Source of the DNA: Grifola frondosa
Taxonomy: Eukaryota > Basidiomycota > Agaricomycetes > Polyporales > Grifolaceae
NCBI GenBank assembly: GCA_001683735.1
Contig: LUGG01000001.1
Coordinates: 1,178,001-1,242,000 of the forward strand
Length of the DNA stretch: 64,000 nt
Direction: 5' to 3'
Shown here: positions 52,090-64,000 of the stretch, one piece after another
Position numbering within the stretch: position 1 is the first letter of the stretch
How the letters are laid out: each line of letters opens with the position of its first letter
The notes under the pieces: generated by a model
Databases searched by the model: none
The model's input: the letters and a program-made list of their open reading frames with translations, nothing else
What the model was told of the DNA's origin: nothing
Program-made: the position numbers and the translations under genes

Positions 52090-55000
52090 GCGTCTGGATG
52101 CAGGAGCGAGTTGAAGGTTACTTTTGGCTTGGCTTGAAGAGATGTAGTCGTCAGGATTGTGAGAGAAGAAAGTCGTCGCGGTTGGTGATGAACTCGTAAC
52201 TGTTTCGTGCATGATTGGGTATCTGAGTAAGTACGGATTCAAGACAGCACACGAAGAGAACAAGTAGATCGGAGGCTTACGAATTAAAGATAAATTGGTG
52301 CAGACACGTCCGATTGTGCTTGGTGTGTATAAAAAGTGCTGGAAGATGACTGTTAGAGAATAAGAAAAGTGCTCGGAACGATGATCAATGCGAGAGTCGT
52401 GCGCGCGGTGGAGTAAAGAAGGAGCCCCGGTCTTGAACGGCGTAAGTCGCTAGACAGCGATGGCACCGGGTCAGACGAGGTATCTAGGATTGAAAAGGTG
52501 AAAGGTATAAAAAGGTGAAAGACCGCGCGGGCTGAGGTCGTGACGGTGGAGTGCAAAGACGCTTTGATAGATATGTTGGATGGATGCAAAGTTTGCGTTA
52601 GCTGCTTGGACGGACTTGAGGCTCTTGCGGAAAAACTGATATGCCCTCTGTGGTGGTTGAGGACGGTGAGGAAAGGAAGGAAGGAGGGGGAGGCCTTGCG
52701 ACTGCCTTACGGAAGAAGGTCAGGGTCTGATTGCAACGTGCCCTTCTTGCGGCGGCGATTGCCAACATAAATGGCCTGAGACATACAAACACACGCCCCA
52801 GACTCGTGAATCCCTCACTCTTAAGTCGTGTATCTACTCATCATCGCTGCTCGTATTCCTATGGCTCATTCCCTTCCAACCATGTCCTATCGATATCCTC
52901 CGCAGAGCTCACGCTGCTCAGCCGTGCACCGGTCAATTGCACCGCAATGGCCACGCGACGAGGGCGTCTAAGATCCCCCGCTGATCCACTTTAATTTTTC
53001 TCTGTTCCCCGTCTCTCGAAGGTCCCGCCTCAAATTATGCGGCAAACTCGGATCTCGCTGACTCCTCAAGCACCATTTTGTAGCTTAAGCACGGGTTGAC
53101 GAAGGTATGAACACGGGCGGAGGGTGAGCGGCTGAGGAGGCGCAGCCCGATCTCGGCGGGCAAAAATTGTTGTTTGACGTGGAACCAAAACATGCTGTAT
53201 ATTTCCTTTTCTGGACTCGCCTGCTAACATATGAGCCCATGAGCCATTCATTATTCCTCGAGCAATTAATGTCGGCTATAGTCATTCAATATATTCAACC
53301 ATGCAAAGCACTGTACTCCAGGCCCTATGATCACTGCTCACTAAAGCCCCCAACACCCCCACTTAAGATAGGAGTCGACACATCCCGCGAAGATTCGTTC
53401 AATGCGACGATGAGGCGGAGCAGCTGCTCAACGATTTATCAGTCGGACCTTCCAGCATCTGACGCTCCCAAAGGCTCCCAGCTGCTCCCAGTCGTAGTGC
53501 GTCGCCGGGGGCTAGAGGCGGCAACCTGGAATTGTGGCAAGTACATACCCCGCAATCACTTCCGCGGCCCTGCCGACGTCCAATTTCCACCCCAGTTTGC
53601 GCACTATAGCAACAGATAGTAGCCCACATTCCCTCTCCCATACTTATTCAACCTAATCAACTGTTCCTCGCTCTTTCTCCTGCCTCGCGTCCGCCGCATG
53701 CCACCTTCTGATCACCGCACCCCACGTGCATAATGGTGCATTCTTGACTGTCAGAATGCTTAGCCGCGCTCCCGGAGAACGTCCAACTTCTTAGCAAGTA
53801 CAGTCGTTTGCAAAGTTGTCGACGCTCATGAGATGTCACGCTCGGATGTCTGATCCTTTCAGCAGCATGTTAGTGGTTCTGTTACAAACCGCTGACAGGG
53901 ATACATACAAGTTTCGAGATTTGTCCTTGTACCAAAGGTACCGTCCTCCAAGCGCAATACGAGCTCAGATGGGATCGGACCACAGAGATAAGCAAGTTTT
54001 GTAGGGCACTATAGTCTCCGTACACTTATGATGTTCCACTCCGGTGGTACTTCCGACGCGGAGGTAACATACGTAGGCACTAAACTCTACATCCTTCGAG
54101 TCGAGTCGCCCTACCCAGTGGTAGCGAATCTCTCGCTTGCTGCATGAACGTGCATGCCTAGCCCTATGCAGCTTCATCGTCGTCATTTGTTTCATTCTGA
54201 AACGTATTCCCGCAGCAAATGCGCAAACAACGTTTAAGTTGACTCTGTATGATCTGCGATTACGCGGCCAACAATTTTACTTTTTCGCAGGTCTGCATCG
54301 GCGTTTACTCCAGACCTCGAAAGTTCATCCACCAACCCAAACGCAACCGATGACCGGTGACCCTCGATCTGCGAGACGAGCCATTGTTGTTCGATGATTC
54401 CGCACCAAACTCTAAATATCGCGTTCCTTCCAGAAAATATCCCAGAAAACATCCCAAAACTGACCCCGAGGATCCAGACTCTCCTCTCCGTCGGCAGTGC
54501 TGGTCATGCACTTCAAGCTTCACTGGTAATGAATTTGGGGGACCGGAAGGTTTGACATTGCAAGGCCCATTTCCGTGGCACGAATTCCACTCAGAATGTT
54601 TGGAGAAGCAGGCAGTTAGGCTATTACACCATCCCTTAGAGGGCCGAGACTTGGTCCGCCATACGTGCGTATTTGTCAGTGGCTCAGGCGATAGAACGCT
54701 TCTGTGCCTCACAAAGTAGGGGAACGGCGGAATCGGCGAGACTCCGTGCGCAGTCAAGCTTTGCCCGATATCCATTCAATAAAACACCTTGACCGGCACA
54801 TGGTGCCCTACTGACGTTTCACAGAATTCTACCCGAGAGAAGTGATCTCTAGAATGCAGGAATGACTGTGCATCTTCGTTCCCCTTCATCGACACACCTG
54901 ACCGGCATGAGAAAATGATCGTTGATGATAATTACCTGAAGACAGGATAACTTAAAGGAGGATAAGTGCGTAGCTGCATCAGGCACAATGGCCTGTGTTG

Positions 55001-55132
55001 GGAGTATCTTTGCGAACACGTCGGCTGAATCGATCACATTGAGGGTACTTACATGATACATGGTGGAAGTCCGAGAGAGGGAACGACGAGGATGATGCTA
55101 GACATACAAGTCCGATAACAATTGAATGCGTT
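52090..55132. other. 3-kb gene-poor region between the CCCH gene and Blm10
   Basis: Includes the promoter and leader of the CCCH gene (with a purine-rich tract GGAAAGGAAGGAAGGAGGGG near 52672-52691). A 120-codon plus frame at 54357-54719 holds CWSC and HEFHSECLEKQ, which could bind zinc, but begins with GTG and has no clear ATG exon. Nothing else is supported. Confidence 0.4.
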
Positions 55133-58100
55133 TCAAGCATCTGAAAAGAACAAATGTGAGCGACCTGAAATTTGACGTCGGCAATGTTTCGATGTTAAGA
55201 CTTACAATAGGATGTGCCAACAAGCATGGTAGACAGACTCTGTAGCTGATCTTCATCAAACGCAAGCTGGTCTTTGTGCCATGTGTCCTTAAACGCATAT
55301 GGTCAGGGAAATGATCAGCCAGATGATGAACTCGCATACCTGGTGTGTCTGGAGATAACAGCACGTTAGCTAAGGGTTATCCGTCTCAAACTGACATGCC
55401 TACACACCTTCTTGAATTCAGAAGCGCACTTCCGGATAGTCGTTGAGATTGGCACCGGATCAGTCGCATGCATCGCGAGCACTGTGAGAGACGTTGTAAG
55501 CAATGGTAAACTGAATGACACACGTCTATGCTTACCTTCTGTAAGAGGCGGCATCCACGGTTCAACAGAATAAGGGGAGCTCTCTATCAATGCACATATG
55601 CCTAAAACCGCCGAATGCAAAGTGCGTAATGATTCTGCATATGACGGGTCGCGACGGTTCGGAAGTCGTGCCTTCTTAGATACTGCGACGAAGCGATCCT
55701 TGAGGCAAAACGTACGTTGTCACTTTACAGTCTATTGTTTCTCGGGAGTATTACGTACCTTTAAGGGTATGATGCTCTGACGCTGGGAGCATCTAACAAC
55801 ACCCGAAAGCATCTTTGAGGCCATCTCGCGTACTTCAACGTTCTCATCAGAGAGACATTCCAGTAGTGCATCCATGAGCCTAGAGGCGACGCTACTTGAC
55901 ATGCTCAACAGGTTTCGATAGAAGAACACTATCAGTGTAGGCAACACGTTGACTCGTATGCGCCACGACTGCAAAATCGGAATCAGCCACGCAATCCGTG
56001 TGAAGACAGCTGAACTGACCGTTGACGACTTGATCGCATCGATGAAGTTATCTGCGATGATCTCGATGTACTCAGATGGAGGCGTGACTGCCGAGAGTAC
56101 ATATAGGACTGCCGAGCTATACTTCTGCAGTTCCGAACTGTCGTTCAGTTCCGACATGCGGATAATCTCCGGCCTTGATTGTTTCGCGGGTAAGGAAGAG
56201 TGCAGCATATTTCAGGAACGATGACATACAGCAAGGCAACGATGTAAGGGAAGACCAGCGGTGCTTGAGGGCCATGCGAGAAGTCCCACACCCACTGTAA
56301 CACTAAAATATTTATTCATACGGATGCAGGGCGCATAAATCTTAAAAGACATACTAGTCAACCCAATCTTGTCATACTGGGATTGGCTGACTCGAGGTGG
56401 AGGCAACCGTTCTTCTTTCCATGCAGGCAGATGGTGAACAATTTGGGTGATACGATTCATATACCGTGCTTCGCTATAATGAACATGAGCATATGCAGAC
56501 GATTTAAAAGGATAAACGAACCGTATATGAAGAGGATCGAACCCTTCACATGCCGCAAGGAACGCCTCCACAGATGGATATGCTGGGCGCCATTGAACGC
56601 CGATTATACCGTAGATATTCTGCGCAATTTGTGACCGAATCTGGGGTGAACGATGTGTATTAGCTACGGCTTAGTAACTAAGAATGACGAACCTCTGCGT
56701 ATCCGGTGTTTGCGTTGTCGAGGAACAAATTCACATACTTGTCACACAAGGGGAGGAAGTGAATGCCAAGACTATCGACCAAAATGCCGAACAGAGAAAG
56801 CGATTTGCTCACTAAAAAGCACATCAGTAAATAACTGAGAGGCACATGGCAATATGACTTACTGGCAAAGGCGGAATCTCCGTGAAACTCTAGAGGAAGC
56901 GAAAGTATCCACTTGCATATGTGCTGAGTGCGACGAGGATCCCTGTCTACTAGTTGTTCCTGTAAACAAGGATTAGACGTGATAACGAATGACCTTCGAC
57001 GAGTCTTACACTGAATAAGCTTTCCCAGAAAATAACCGTGTCTGGTTTCATCAGGGCATATATGTGGTCCAGATGTACAGCTATCCATTGCCACAGCTGA
57101 TCGGACCACTGCTTTGGCCAATGCTTAGAGCCTACAAACAGCGATCAGAAAGAATCCTAAGGTGTCTGGTACAACCAACCTCGTGACAAGCCGGCCACCA
57201 TCTCAGCTCCAGAACGTTGTTTATATCGGTCGGAATCTGTCAATAAAGGCTCAATCACATTCAGGATGACTTCCAGGTTCTCGTGCTCAAACATCTTGGC
57301 TGTACGATAGTCAGAGGGAAGAGATGAAGATACCAGCCAAGATCTACTTACCCAGGGACTTGAAGAAGATGACATTTTCTGCTCTAAGTTCTGGTGTCCC
57401 ACCGCTTTTACTTGACTCTTGACCCCATAGCAAGGCCAGAAACGTGAAAAAATTGTCATGGTTCATCACGTCACTCATGGCTTTCAGTGCTGGTCTTGAA
57501 GCTACCTCCCATGAGAATGGAGACAATCCCGCAGGGACCGCTCGATAACCCTTTACTGTGGAAGTCCATGCAATAAACCCAGTCTCAATCTTGTCAACAA
57601 ATACATCGCTAGACACGGGTCAGCATGGAAACGTGCCAAGTAGAGTATCAACTTACTCAAGGCGACCTTGACTTTGAGCGGGATTTGCGAGATCCCGAAG
57701 AAATTGGGCGTGATCGGCGATATCGATGTCAACTCGTAATGGACTGGACCATTCATCCAGCCACAGTTGCTCACTTGACTGAGAGAACGTCCGAATCTTG
57801 ATGTGAGAGCAGATCTTCACAACGGCCCTTAAAGAAAAAGGATATTGATACCCTCTTTGACATGTCAGAGATGTCTCTTTCACTCACTTCTGTGCAGTCA
57901 ATCTAATGGTTGCATGGGGACTAATACTATTTTGAAGGAAGAAAGCCGCTAATGCCGGAGGAGGAGGATGATCTCTGCGTAGAAGCCCATACAAAAATCT
58001 AGCCCCAAATTGCAGGTATCGCCACTATTACAAGAATGACGCTCAGATATGGGAAAATGTAAGAGGTATTGGTCACGCACATGTGTTGTGGGTCTCATGG

Positions 58101-61100
58101 CGACCTCGAGGATCGCCGAGACCTATATAAATGAGATAAACAGATGCCAGTTATGTGAGAAGAATTCACGTACAACTTCTGTGTACCGCTGATTCTTTGT
58201 GACGGCGCGAGCATTCGCTTTTGCTGCAGCCTCAGCAAGTAACTGTTGGTCTGTTGATGTATAGGTGAAATCTTCTTTGAGTGCATCTACGGCCTGCATC
58301 ACGCCCGGGACCTCCTCGGCAAATGCATCTGTATGGATCGATTCCTCTGTCAAGTACACCAAGGCATCTTGGGCGACACTTCCCACTAGTTTCTGTATAG
58401 AGGGCTATCTCTTCCGTTAGACAGTGATGACTACAATGAAGTAACCAGGCTCACCTTTTCTTGATGCTGACAATCAAGCAATGATAGGAGATACTGGCCG
58501 TGGAAATTCAGATCTAGTAGTTAAACTTGGTCGGCGTCACCATGCATATGCTCCATTAAACCTTACCAGCGAGTGCATACGCCGCTGACCGTAAATATAA
58601 GCATCTCAACGAAGCGCGAAAGAGAGGCACTGACCAGTTCCTTTATTCCATAGTACATACAGGGCGCCCTTCATGCGATCTGGGTCTGACCCTTTTACAA
58701 GAGCGCGGAACAGGTAAGGAAGGCTGAACCTTGTGGATCGGACAAAATACTGCTCCAAGTGTCAATAGCGTGAATAAAAAATAAAAATATAAGGCATCGA
58801 ACGCTTACGCCACAGGCGTTGTGCAAAACTGCTTGCGCATGTCTAACAGGGATGTATCACATGAGAACGTAAGATGCTTCATGATCTAACCCACCTTCTA
58901 ACTCTTGTATACGGAGAAAGAGACATCTCTATGAGGTCTTCCAAAAGATCATCATCAAGGGCAGATCGGCGACGATACAACGCATGCATGTAGAGCCTGC
59001 CGGCATGATAAACTTGTGTGCGCTTCATAAAAACTACCCTGGAGTTCTCCTTCTGTCGCGGCCAGATGCGGTTTGAACTAGTAATGCATCATAAGAATCG
59101 CTAGAAACACCCATTAAAAATATGCGAGCACTCACTCTCGCGACTGTCTGTAGGACTTAGTTAGCGTGTCGAAACTACTCCGAATCATGGCATATTCCAG
59201 GAGATAAACGTCAATTGCTCTAGAAACGCCGATTACGGCATCAATGTGATCCTCTCCCTCGCTTTCTCGCCGAAGGACATTCGCCGCATGGTGAAGTACT
59301 TTTCCAAAGCGTGTACGGTGCGCCATTGCTCGCTGATAGCGTGGATCACGAGGGTCATCCAACACGAAGCCAGCCCTGACGTCCAGTGTTGTAACAAGTA
59401 GTCCCGCCGTCTCCACATCTGCGTTGACACAGGGATTCACCACATTCTTGGATCCTTCCTGGCAGAACGTAGGTAGACCACCCCAAACAGACCTCGCTGC
59501 ATGGAGGTAGCTAATATATGTCGGAGGTCAATAATTGACTATTATGTGGAGTAGAAGGGTACATACCGGCAAAAATCATTCCGCGCAACATTATCCCACT
59601 TACCAGCTGTTTGCAGCAAGCTTTCAACCCTGTCCAAGGACGGCGAAGCGACCTTATCCAAGACCTCGAACACAAAGTCAATCTCCTCCCGCGATGGGAC
59701 TGCAAACAATCAATGCATTAGACTATCGAATGCTTCTGTCGCACATACCATGCCATTTGATTTGCACGTCTTGTGCATCGTACATCTTCCCCCAATACGA
59801 TATGTGATTGCGCTTAAATTCTGAAAAGACGAAACACCATGATGTGGATATAGTTGGGAAAATAAAAGGTTCTCATCAAATACCTGGGTCATCCCATTGG
59901 TCAGGATTTATGAAACGCGAATTGATTGTATAAACTGTGGCCGCAGTGTGAATGATTCGGTTGATCAGGCGCCCAGTCCCAGTATAGCCACGTTCGCTCT
60001 TAGTTTTCTCGACAAGAAGCAGTATCAGATCGAGCAGCTGTTGCTTGTACTTCAAAACCTGTTTTGGATACATCAGAAGCTTAATGAACGAGACAACCAT
60101 TATTTGCTCACAGTTGAGCCGCCGTAACCGAAACAGCCGCGAAGGATTGACATATCTATGTCACAAGGTCAGAGAGTCTCTAACGCTCAGCGACAATAAC
60201 ATACGCCAATGCAGGGTGGTATCAGACGGAACAGCTTCGTGAGTCGAGGTTGTTCGAATGCTTGAAGCGCCATGCTTGAGTTCTTCTTGAATCTGTGCAA
60301 TGCAGAGGGGCAAGAACTTGTCAATCGTCTTCTCTGGCCTTATCCGCGCAAGGCACGATATCAGCTGCCCGAACGCCCTAACAGCATTAGACTTCGCATT
60401 CGTGCTGGCATAGTCGTACACGAGCTTCAAGACTAAGTCAAAGAGAGGATCCGATAGATGCAGACAGACGGTATCAAGAGCACCCTTGATCGCCTTGAGG
60501 ACAGCTTCTTCCATCTTGCCACCAGTAGTGTTCTTCTTTCCGCCTTCCTCCGGTAGGTTCTCGAACAAGGCGAATACACGACGAAATAAGGAGGTTACCC
60601 AATCTGAGTAATACCACGATTAATCTGGATTGATGGATTGATTGCACAAGAGACGTACCGGCAAAGCCAGCAGTGCTTTCTCTTGCAAGAGCGCGTTCCT
60701 CTTCTCTGCTCAATACAGGCGCACCGCCGACATCAGTACCGTCAGGAAGGTGAACACCGTTATTGCTATCGACATCCATCATCTCCTCAGCAGGTGCGTC
60801 GCTTGAGAGCGACACACCAGCTTGGTGCATCGACATATCTGCAATTTTGATATGTTGCGCCACCGCTGTGATGAACATGGAGGCGCATATAGTCTTGATA
60901 GGATCATTCTAGACAAGAAAATGTCAAAGATCAGATCCCGAATTGTACGAGAACACAAATCATACCAAATCAATGCCCGGAATACACAATTCCAAGAGCG
61001 GCACGACATGTTTCTGGCCTCCTAGCCAAAACTTCTCAGAAACTAGAGGTAGATTCACCGCCGACAGCATGCTCATTACTGCAGTTGTACGATGAGTTTC

Positions 61101-63045
61101 ATTTACAACCTCCAGGCCACTGTAGGCCCGCTCCAAAAGGTCTGGCATCACAAGGTTTGGCTCCAGGAACGCCATGGAACGCAGCGCAGCCTGTGTATAA
61201 CTCATAGTAAATGGATCTTTGGCGAACATTGCAAGCAGAACGGGAGTGCGCAGGGTCAGGATGAAAGCTCGACGAATGTCGGGTGTCAGGCGACGTGTCT
61301 GGACAAGTATATTAGTTCAACTCTAGTCATTCAATCTCGAACAACCTACAACGGGAGTCTTGCAGCTGGTTTGTTGTTCCTCTTTCCACCTTTTGCAAAA
61401 CTCCGCGGTGAGCCGTTGCACAAAATGAGTAAGCTGGAGCTTATTCAGAAACATATTCTGAAGATCAGATAGGGGACGTACGCTCAAGCTCCAAGCACCA
61501 TGATTCGAGGGATGAAAGAATGACTCCACACTAGTAATCAACTTGTCAAGTGAGTCCAAAGCTCTTGAGCCCGCGAGGAAGCTGTGTGCGTATGCGCTGC
61601 CAGACGCGTCGCTATCCGTCCGTGTGGGGCCATCGAGAAACATGGAATATATAATCATCTTCGCTAGTGCATCTAAATTCAAGATTATAGATGAATTCTA
61701 ACCACGGAGGTTGCGGTGAAGATACATACGAGTCCTATTGATCGGCTTCTTGATTCTGAGAGATTGCTTATCCCCCATTGCATCCGCGTGACCTGCCGTT
61801 GTGCTGGCACCCTGCGATGATTAAGGTTGAATTTTGACGGCACGTCTTAAGACAGGATCTCACTTACCCTGGTCGCCCCGACGGGTACATCTGCGCTCGA
61901 TATCAATAAGATTTGACCAAGCCAATAATTGGTGTCACCTACTCATAGATCCGAGTGCCTTCCCAACCAAGAACGTCCACTCTGATTCACTCCAGATACC
62001 AACAGCTTTCCATTCTGCGCCGCCTTCTTCACCCGCATCGCCAGACTTGCCGGCAATGTGTTCTTCAGCAAGTTCTCCACAGAGTTCCAGTAATCTATCG
62101 TCAATCAGAGACGAATTGAATGCTTCCCATAGCTTGAAGAAGGTAGGTAGATATAAGTGGGTATGAGTCGGCGGAAGAAAACTCGTCATGACAGGGATCA
62201 TCGTTAGAACGGTCTATACAACGAATGTCAGCGCGAGAACACAAGCTCAAAGTCGTAAACGTACATCCTTGGTCAACCTAGGCAAAAATACTGATAACAT
62301 ATTAGGTATCTCGCTCGCAGGGAAATATCGGTTGCATTGTTCGGCGACAAAGAGTAAGATATTGACCACATTCCGTCTGTATAGGGCATACTGAGACTTG
62401 GCGGACGGAAATTGCAACAATCTGCTCACGAGGAATCGTGCAACCTCTTCTTGGGCCATAGCTCCTTTTGCATGACGCGCCACAACGGCTGCCATGGGAG
62501 CTGAAGATCAGTAGCTTCAAGTTTCCGCTTACTGTCTGGCTTGTTGCTGATCAGACGTGACAGCATGTCCGCCCAACTACGCATGACACGCGGCTCTATT
62601 CCTGGAACAAGACACAGTTCATAGTATAGCCGGGTGAGCTTTGCACGCATCGTCTTGGACATCGGATAACGCATGAGCAGCCAGCTGCAAGGAGGATCAG
62701 AGGTCACGAAAGACATAGCACGACGGAGATATTGGAAGCACCATTGAAGCATACCATCCCAAGTTGCGAGGACGAGCCAGTTCTTTGTCTCGGCACAGAT
62801 GCAAATCCTCCCAACAATATGCTCGAGCCTTGCTTGCATCTCCTCCGTGGACTCGCACTCGTAGGGTAAAGCATCGAGGTAGGTCTGCAAGGAGACCTTC
62901 TGTCTGTCCAATGCCGCGGGCGACATTGTACCGGACTCGGAGGTGGGGAATCTGGCACAGAGACGTCATCGTCGTCCATATTGTCTAGCTGAGCAATGAG
63001 TGAAGAGATATCCAAATCAGCGAGGTTTAGCAGCGACTGCATCAT
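55133..63045 (-). CDS. BLM10: Proteasome activator Blm10/PA200
   Basis: Giant HEAT-repeat protein, about 1,900 residues, that caps the 20S proteasome and opens its gate. The start (63043-63045) gives MMQSLLNLADLDISSLIAQL; the joint to SPAALDRQKVSLQTYLDALP near 62940-62965 needs either a 29-nt intron or an indel, and ATG 62926 is another candidate start. The N-terminal block matches PA200: KLTRLYYELCLVPGIEPRVM, ADMLSRLISNK, DLQLPWQPLWRVM. HEAT-like repeats fill the middle over some 25-30 short introns; VEVREMASKMLSGVVRCSQR lies near the C-terminus. The end reads FKDTWHKDQLAFDEDQLQSL, STMLVGTSY, then an intron splits a Tyr codon and the last exon supplies the end of Tyr, Ala and stop, giving Ser-Tyr-Tyr-Ala, the HbYX docking motif. 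Identification is firm; internal exons were not all traced. Confidence 0.93.
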
Positions 63046-63309
63046 AGAAAGTTAGCGAAAGGAGGCGCTTAGGAGGGAAAATTGCTGACCTTCTACGAAG
63101 CTATTATAAGATGCCCGAGAGGATGACGAGGCCCCAGGTGACGCGTCTCACGGCCGACTTCCAGGATAGCTAGGGGAGGATCTAGAGAGGGCGACGCGTA
63201 CACGCTCCAAGGACGTGAGCGTTCAGCGTAGCACGTGCTACGGCGCCGCCACCGTCGAGTTCGCGAACTCACACGACTTGCTCCTGGCTTTATCCGAGCG
63301 TCCGCTGCA
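63046..63309. promoter_or_regulatory. Divergent promoter of Blm10 and the Aim18-like gene
   Basis: 264 bp between start codons. Contains CACGTG-like GCACGTGC at 63231-63238, an E-box. No PACE element (GGTGGCAAA) was seen. Confidence 0.45.
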
Positions 63310-64000
63310 ATGTTGGGCTTGCTTCAAATGCGATCTGCTGTATGGCTAGCGTCGGGCTGTCGAGCCCTTTCCGTTTCGGCTACACGTCGACCACATGGCC
63401 AGTCCAAAGTATTCCCATCACCTCGTCGGAAATCGTCGTATTCGCTGTTCTGGACATCTGCGTTGGCGTTCTCGGCCGCATTGACTTTGCATTCAACAGT
63501 ACATCTTGATGCTCAACCTTTGTCAGATACCGAAGAAGAGACTTTCTGTTTGTTCCTTCACCGCATTCATAATGACAGTCGTTCTGACTGACTGTCGGCA
63601 GCTGACCCCGCGACATCTATCGCCTTCCCAACCACTCTACGGATTCCCTCGAAAACCCCACTACCAACCTTCACTTTGATAGGAGTTGGCGTGAGGACAG
63701 TATCATTTTTGGGGATCAAGGTGTATTCTGTCGGGTTCTACGCAGACTTAACAAGTCCCAACTTGACTGTTTGTATTATATTGGACCGAAACACGCACAC
63801 TTTGGTAAATCTTTCGCTGTTTAGATCCCAAAGTCCGCATCCCCTGAGGAGAAGATTGAACACCTTGTCCGCAATGGAGCTTGTGTCCTGCGTATTGGTC
63901 TGTCTTTTGTTTTCTGAGCGTTCATGCTCTTTCTTTGACCTCAGTATGCACTAGTTCCTACTCGCTCAACATCCTATAGTCACTTGCGCGACGGCTTTGT
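63310..64000 (+). CDS. Chalcone-isomerase-like mitochondrial protein (Aim18/Aim46 type), 3' end outside the window
   Basis: Fungal relative of the chalcone isomerase fold, located in mitochondria in yeast; no isomerase chemistry is assumed. The ATG at 63310 gives MLGLLQMRSAVWLASGCRAL, SVSATRRPHGQ, an Arg/Ser/Ala-rich presequence, followed by a hydrophobic segment SYSLFWTSALAFSAALTLHS (likely inner-membrane anchor). After an intron (about 63535-63600) come DPATSIAFPTTLRIPSKTPL and the diagnostic LIGVGVRTVSFLGIKVYSVG, FYADL. A later exon reads EEKIEHLVRNGACVLRI. The gene leaves the window at the right edge. Confidence 0.85.

Noticed and set aside
54357..54719. 120-codon plus frame as a gene call
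   Set aside because: Starts with GTG, not ATG, and no upstream exon supplies a start; kept only as a lead.

Overview
The window is nuclear DNA of a filamentous fungus, almost certainly a mushroom-forming basidiomycete (Agaricomycetes). Evidence: protein-coding genes are cut by many short introns of about 45-60 bp with GT..AG borders, genes are dense and lie on both strands, three tRNA genes include two with anticodon-loop introns, and the gene set is fungal (chitin deacetylase, class III GH18 chitinase, large-subunit catalase, TIS11-type CCCH protein, basidiomycete-style F-box protein). No operon, plasmid, phage, CRISPR or intact transposon is visible. Identifications come from reading motifs by eye; spliced proteins were joined by hand at GT/AG borders, so exon edges are approximate while outer start and stop positions were checked base by base.

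Layout. 1-9.9 kb: 3'-truncated chitin deacetylase (-), SET/NAP histone chaperone (-), Sac1 phosphoinositide phosphatase (-), U2 snRNP A' (+), TMEM205/DUF4149 membrane protein (-), COP9 signalosome subunit 6 (-). 10-16.2 kb: tRNA-Thr(AGT), replicative helicase subunit Mcm5 (+), tRNA-Lys(CTT) with intron, catalase (-). 17-23 kb: a C2H2 zinc-finger transcription factor (-) with almost 5 kb of empty DNA upstream, ended by a second tRNA-Lys(CTT). 23-32 kb: frame-broken NRAMP metal transporter (-), Mediator Med6 (+), AP-3 sigma (-), F-box protein (-), Ser-rich unknown protein (+). 33-41.5 kb: GH18 chitinase with CBM5/12 (-), casein kinase 2 alpha (-), small SET-domain protein (+), a gene-poor stretch with a decayed fragment, mitochondrial Hsp40 Mdj1 (+). 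42-49 kb: 14-TM MFS transporter (+), a possible small unknown gene (-), choline/ethanolamine kinase (+). 49-64 kb: TIS11-like tandem CCCH protein (-), a 3 kb gene-poor stretch, the roughly 1,900-residue proteasome activator Blm10/PA200 (-), and the 5' part of an Aim18-type chalcone-isomerase-like mitochondrial protein (+).

Most genes are conserved housekeeping functions (DNA replication, splicing, transcription, protein quality control, lipid signalling, vesicle traffic) mixed with wall-remodelling and stress genes. They form no common pathway. Several neighbours are divergent pairs with short shared promoters (Sac1/U2A', NRAMP/Med6, CK2 alpha/SET protein, Blm10/Aim18-like).

The most striking observation is technical or evolutionary. 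At least four otherwise well-conserved genes (chitin deacetylase, NRAMP transporter, choline kinase, chitinase tail) carry apparent one- or two-base deletions that break the frame inside conserved protein. Either the assembly has uncorrected indels or several of these genes are decaying. I found no convincing previously undescribed system. The best biological leads are an intron that splits the C-terminal HbYX proteasome-docking motif of Blm10, G1/S-type promoter boxes before MCM5, a CRE-like box before catalase, and a SET protein with an altered active-site signature.
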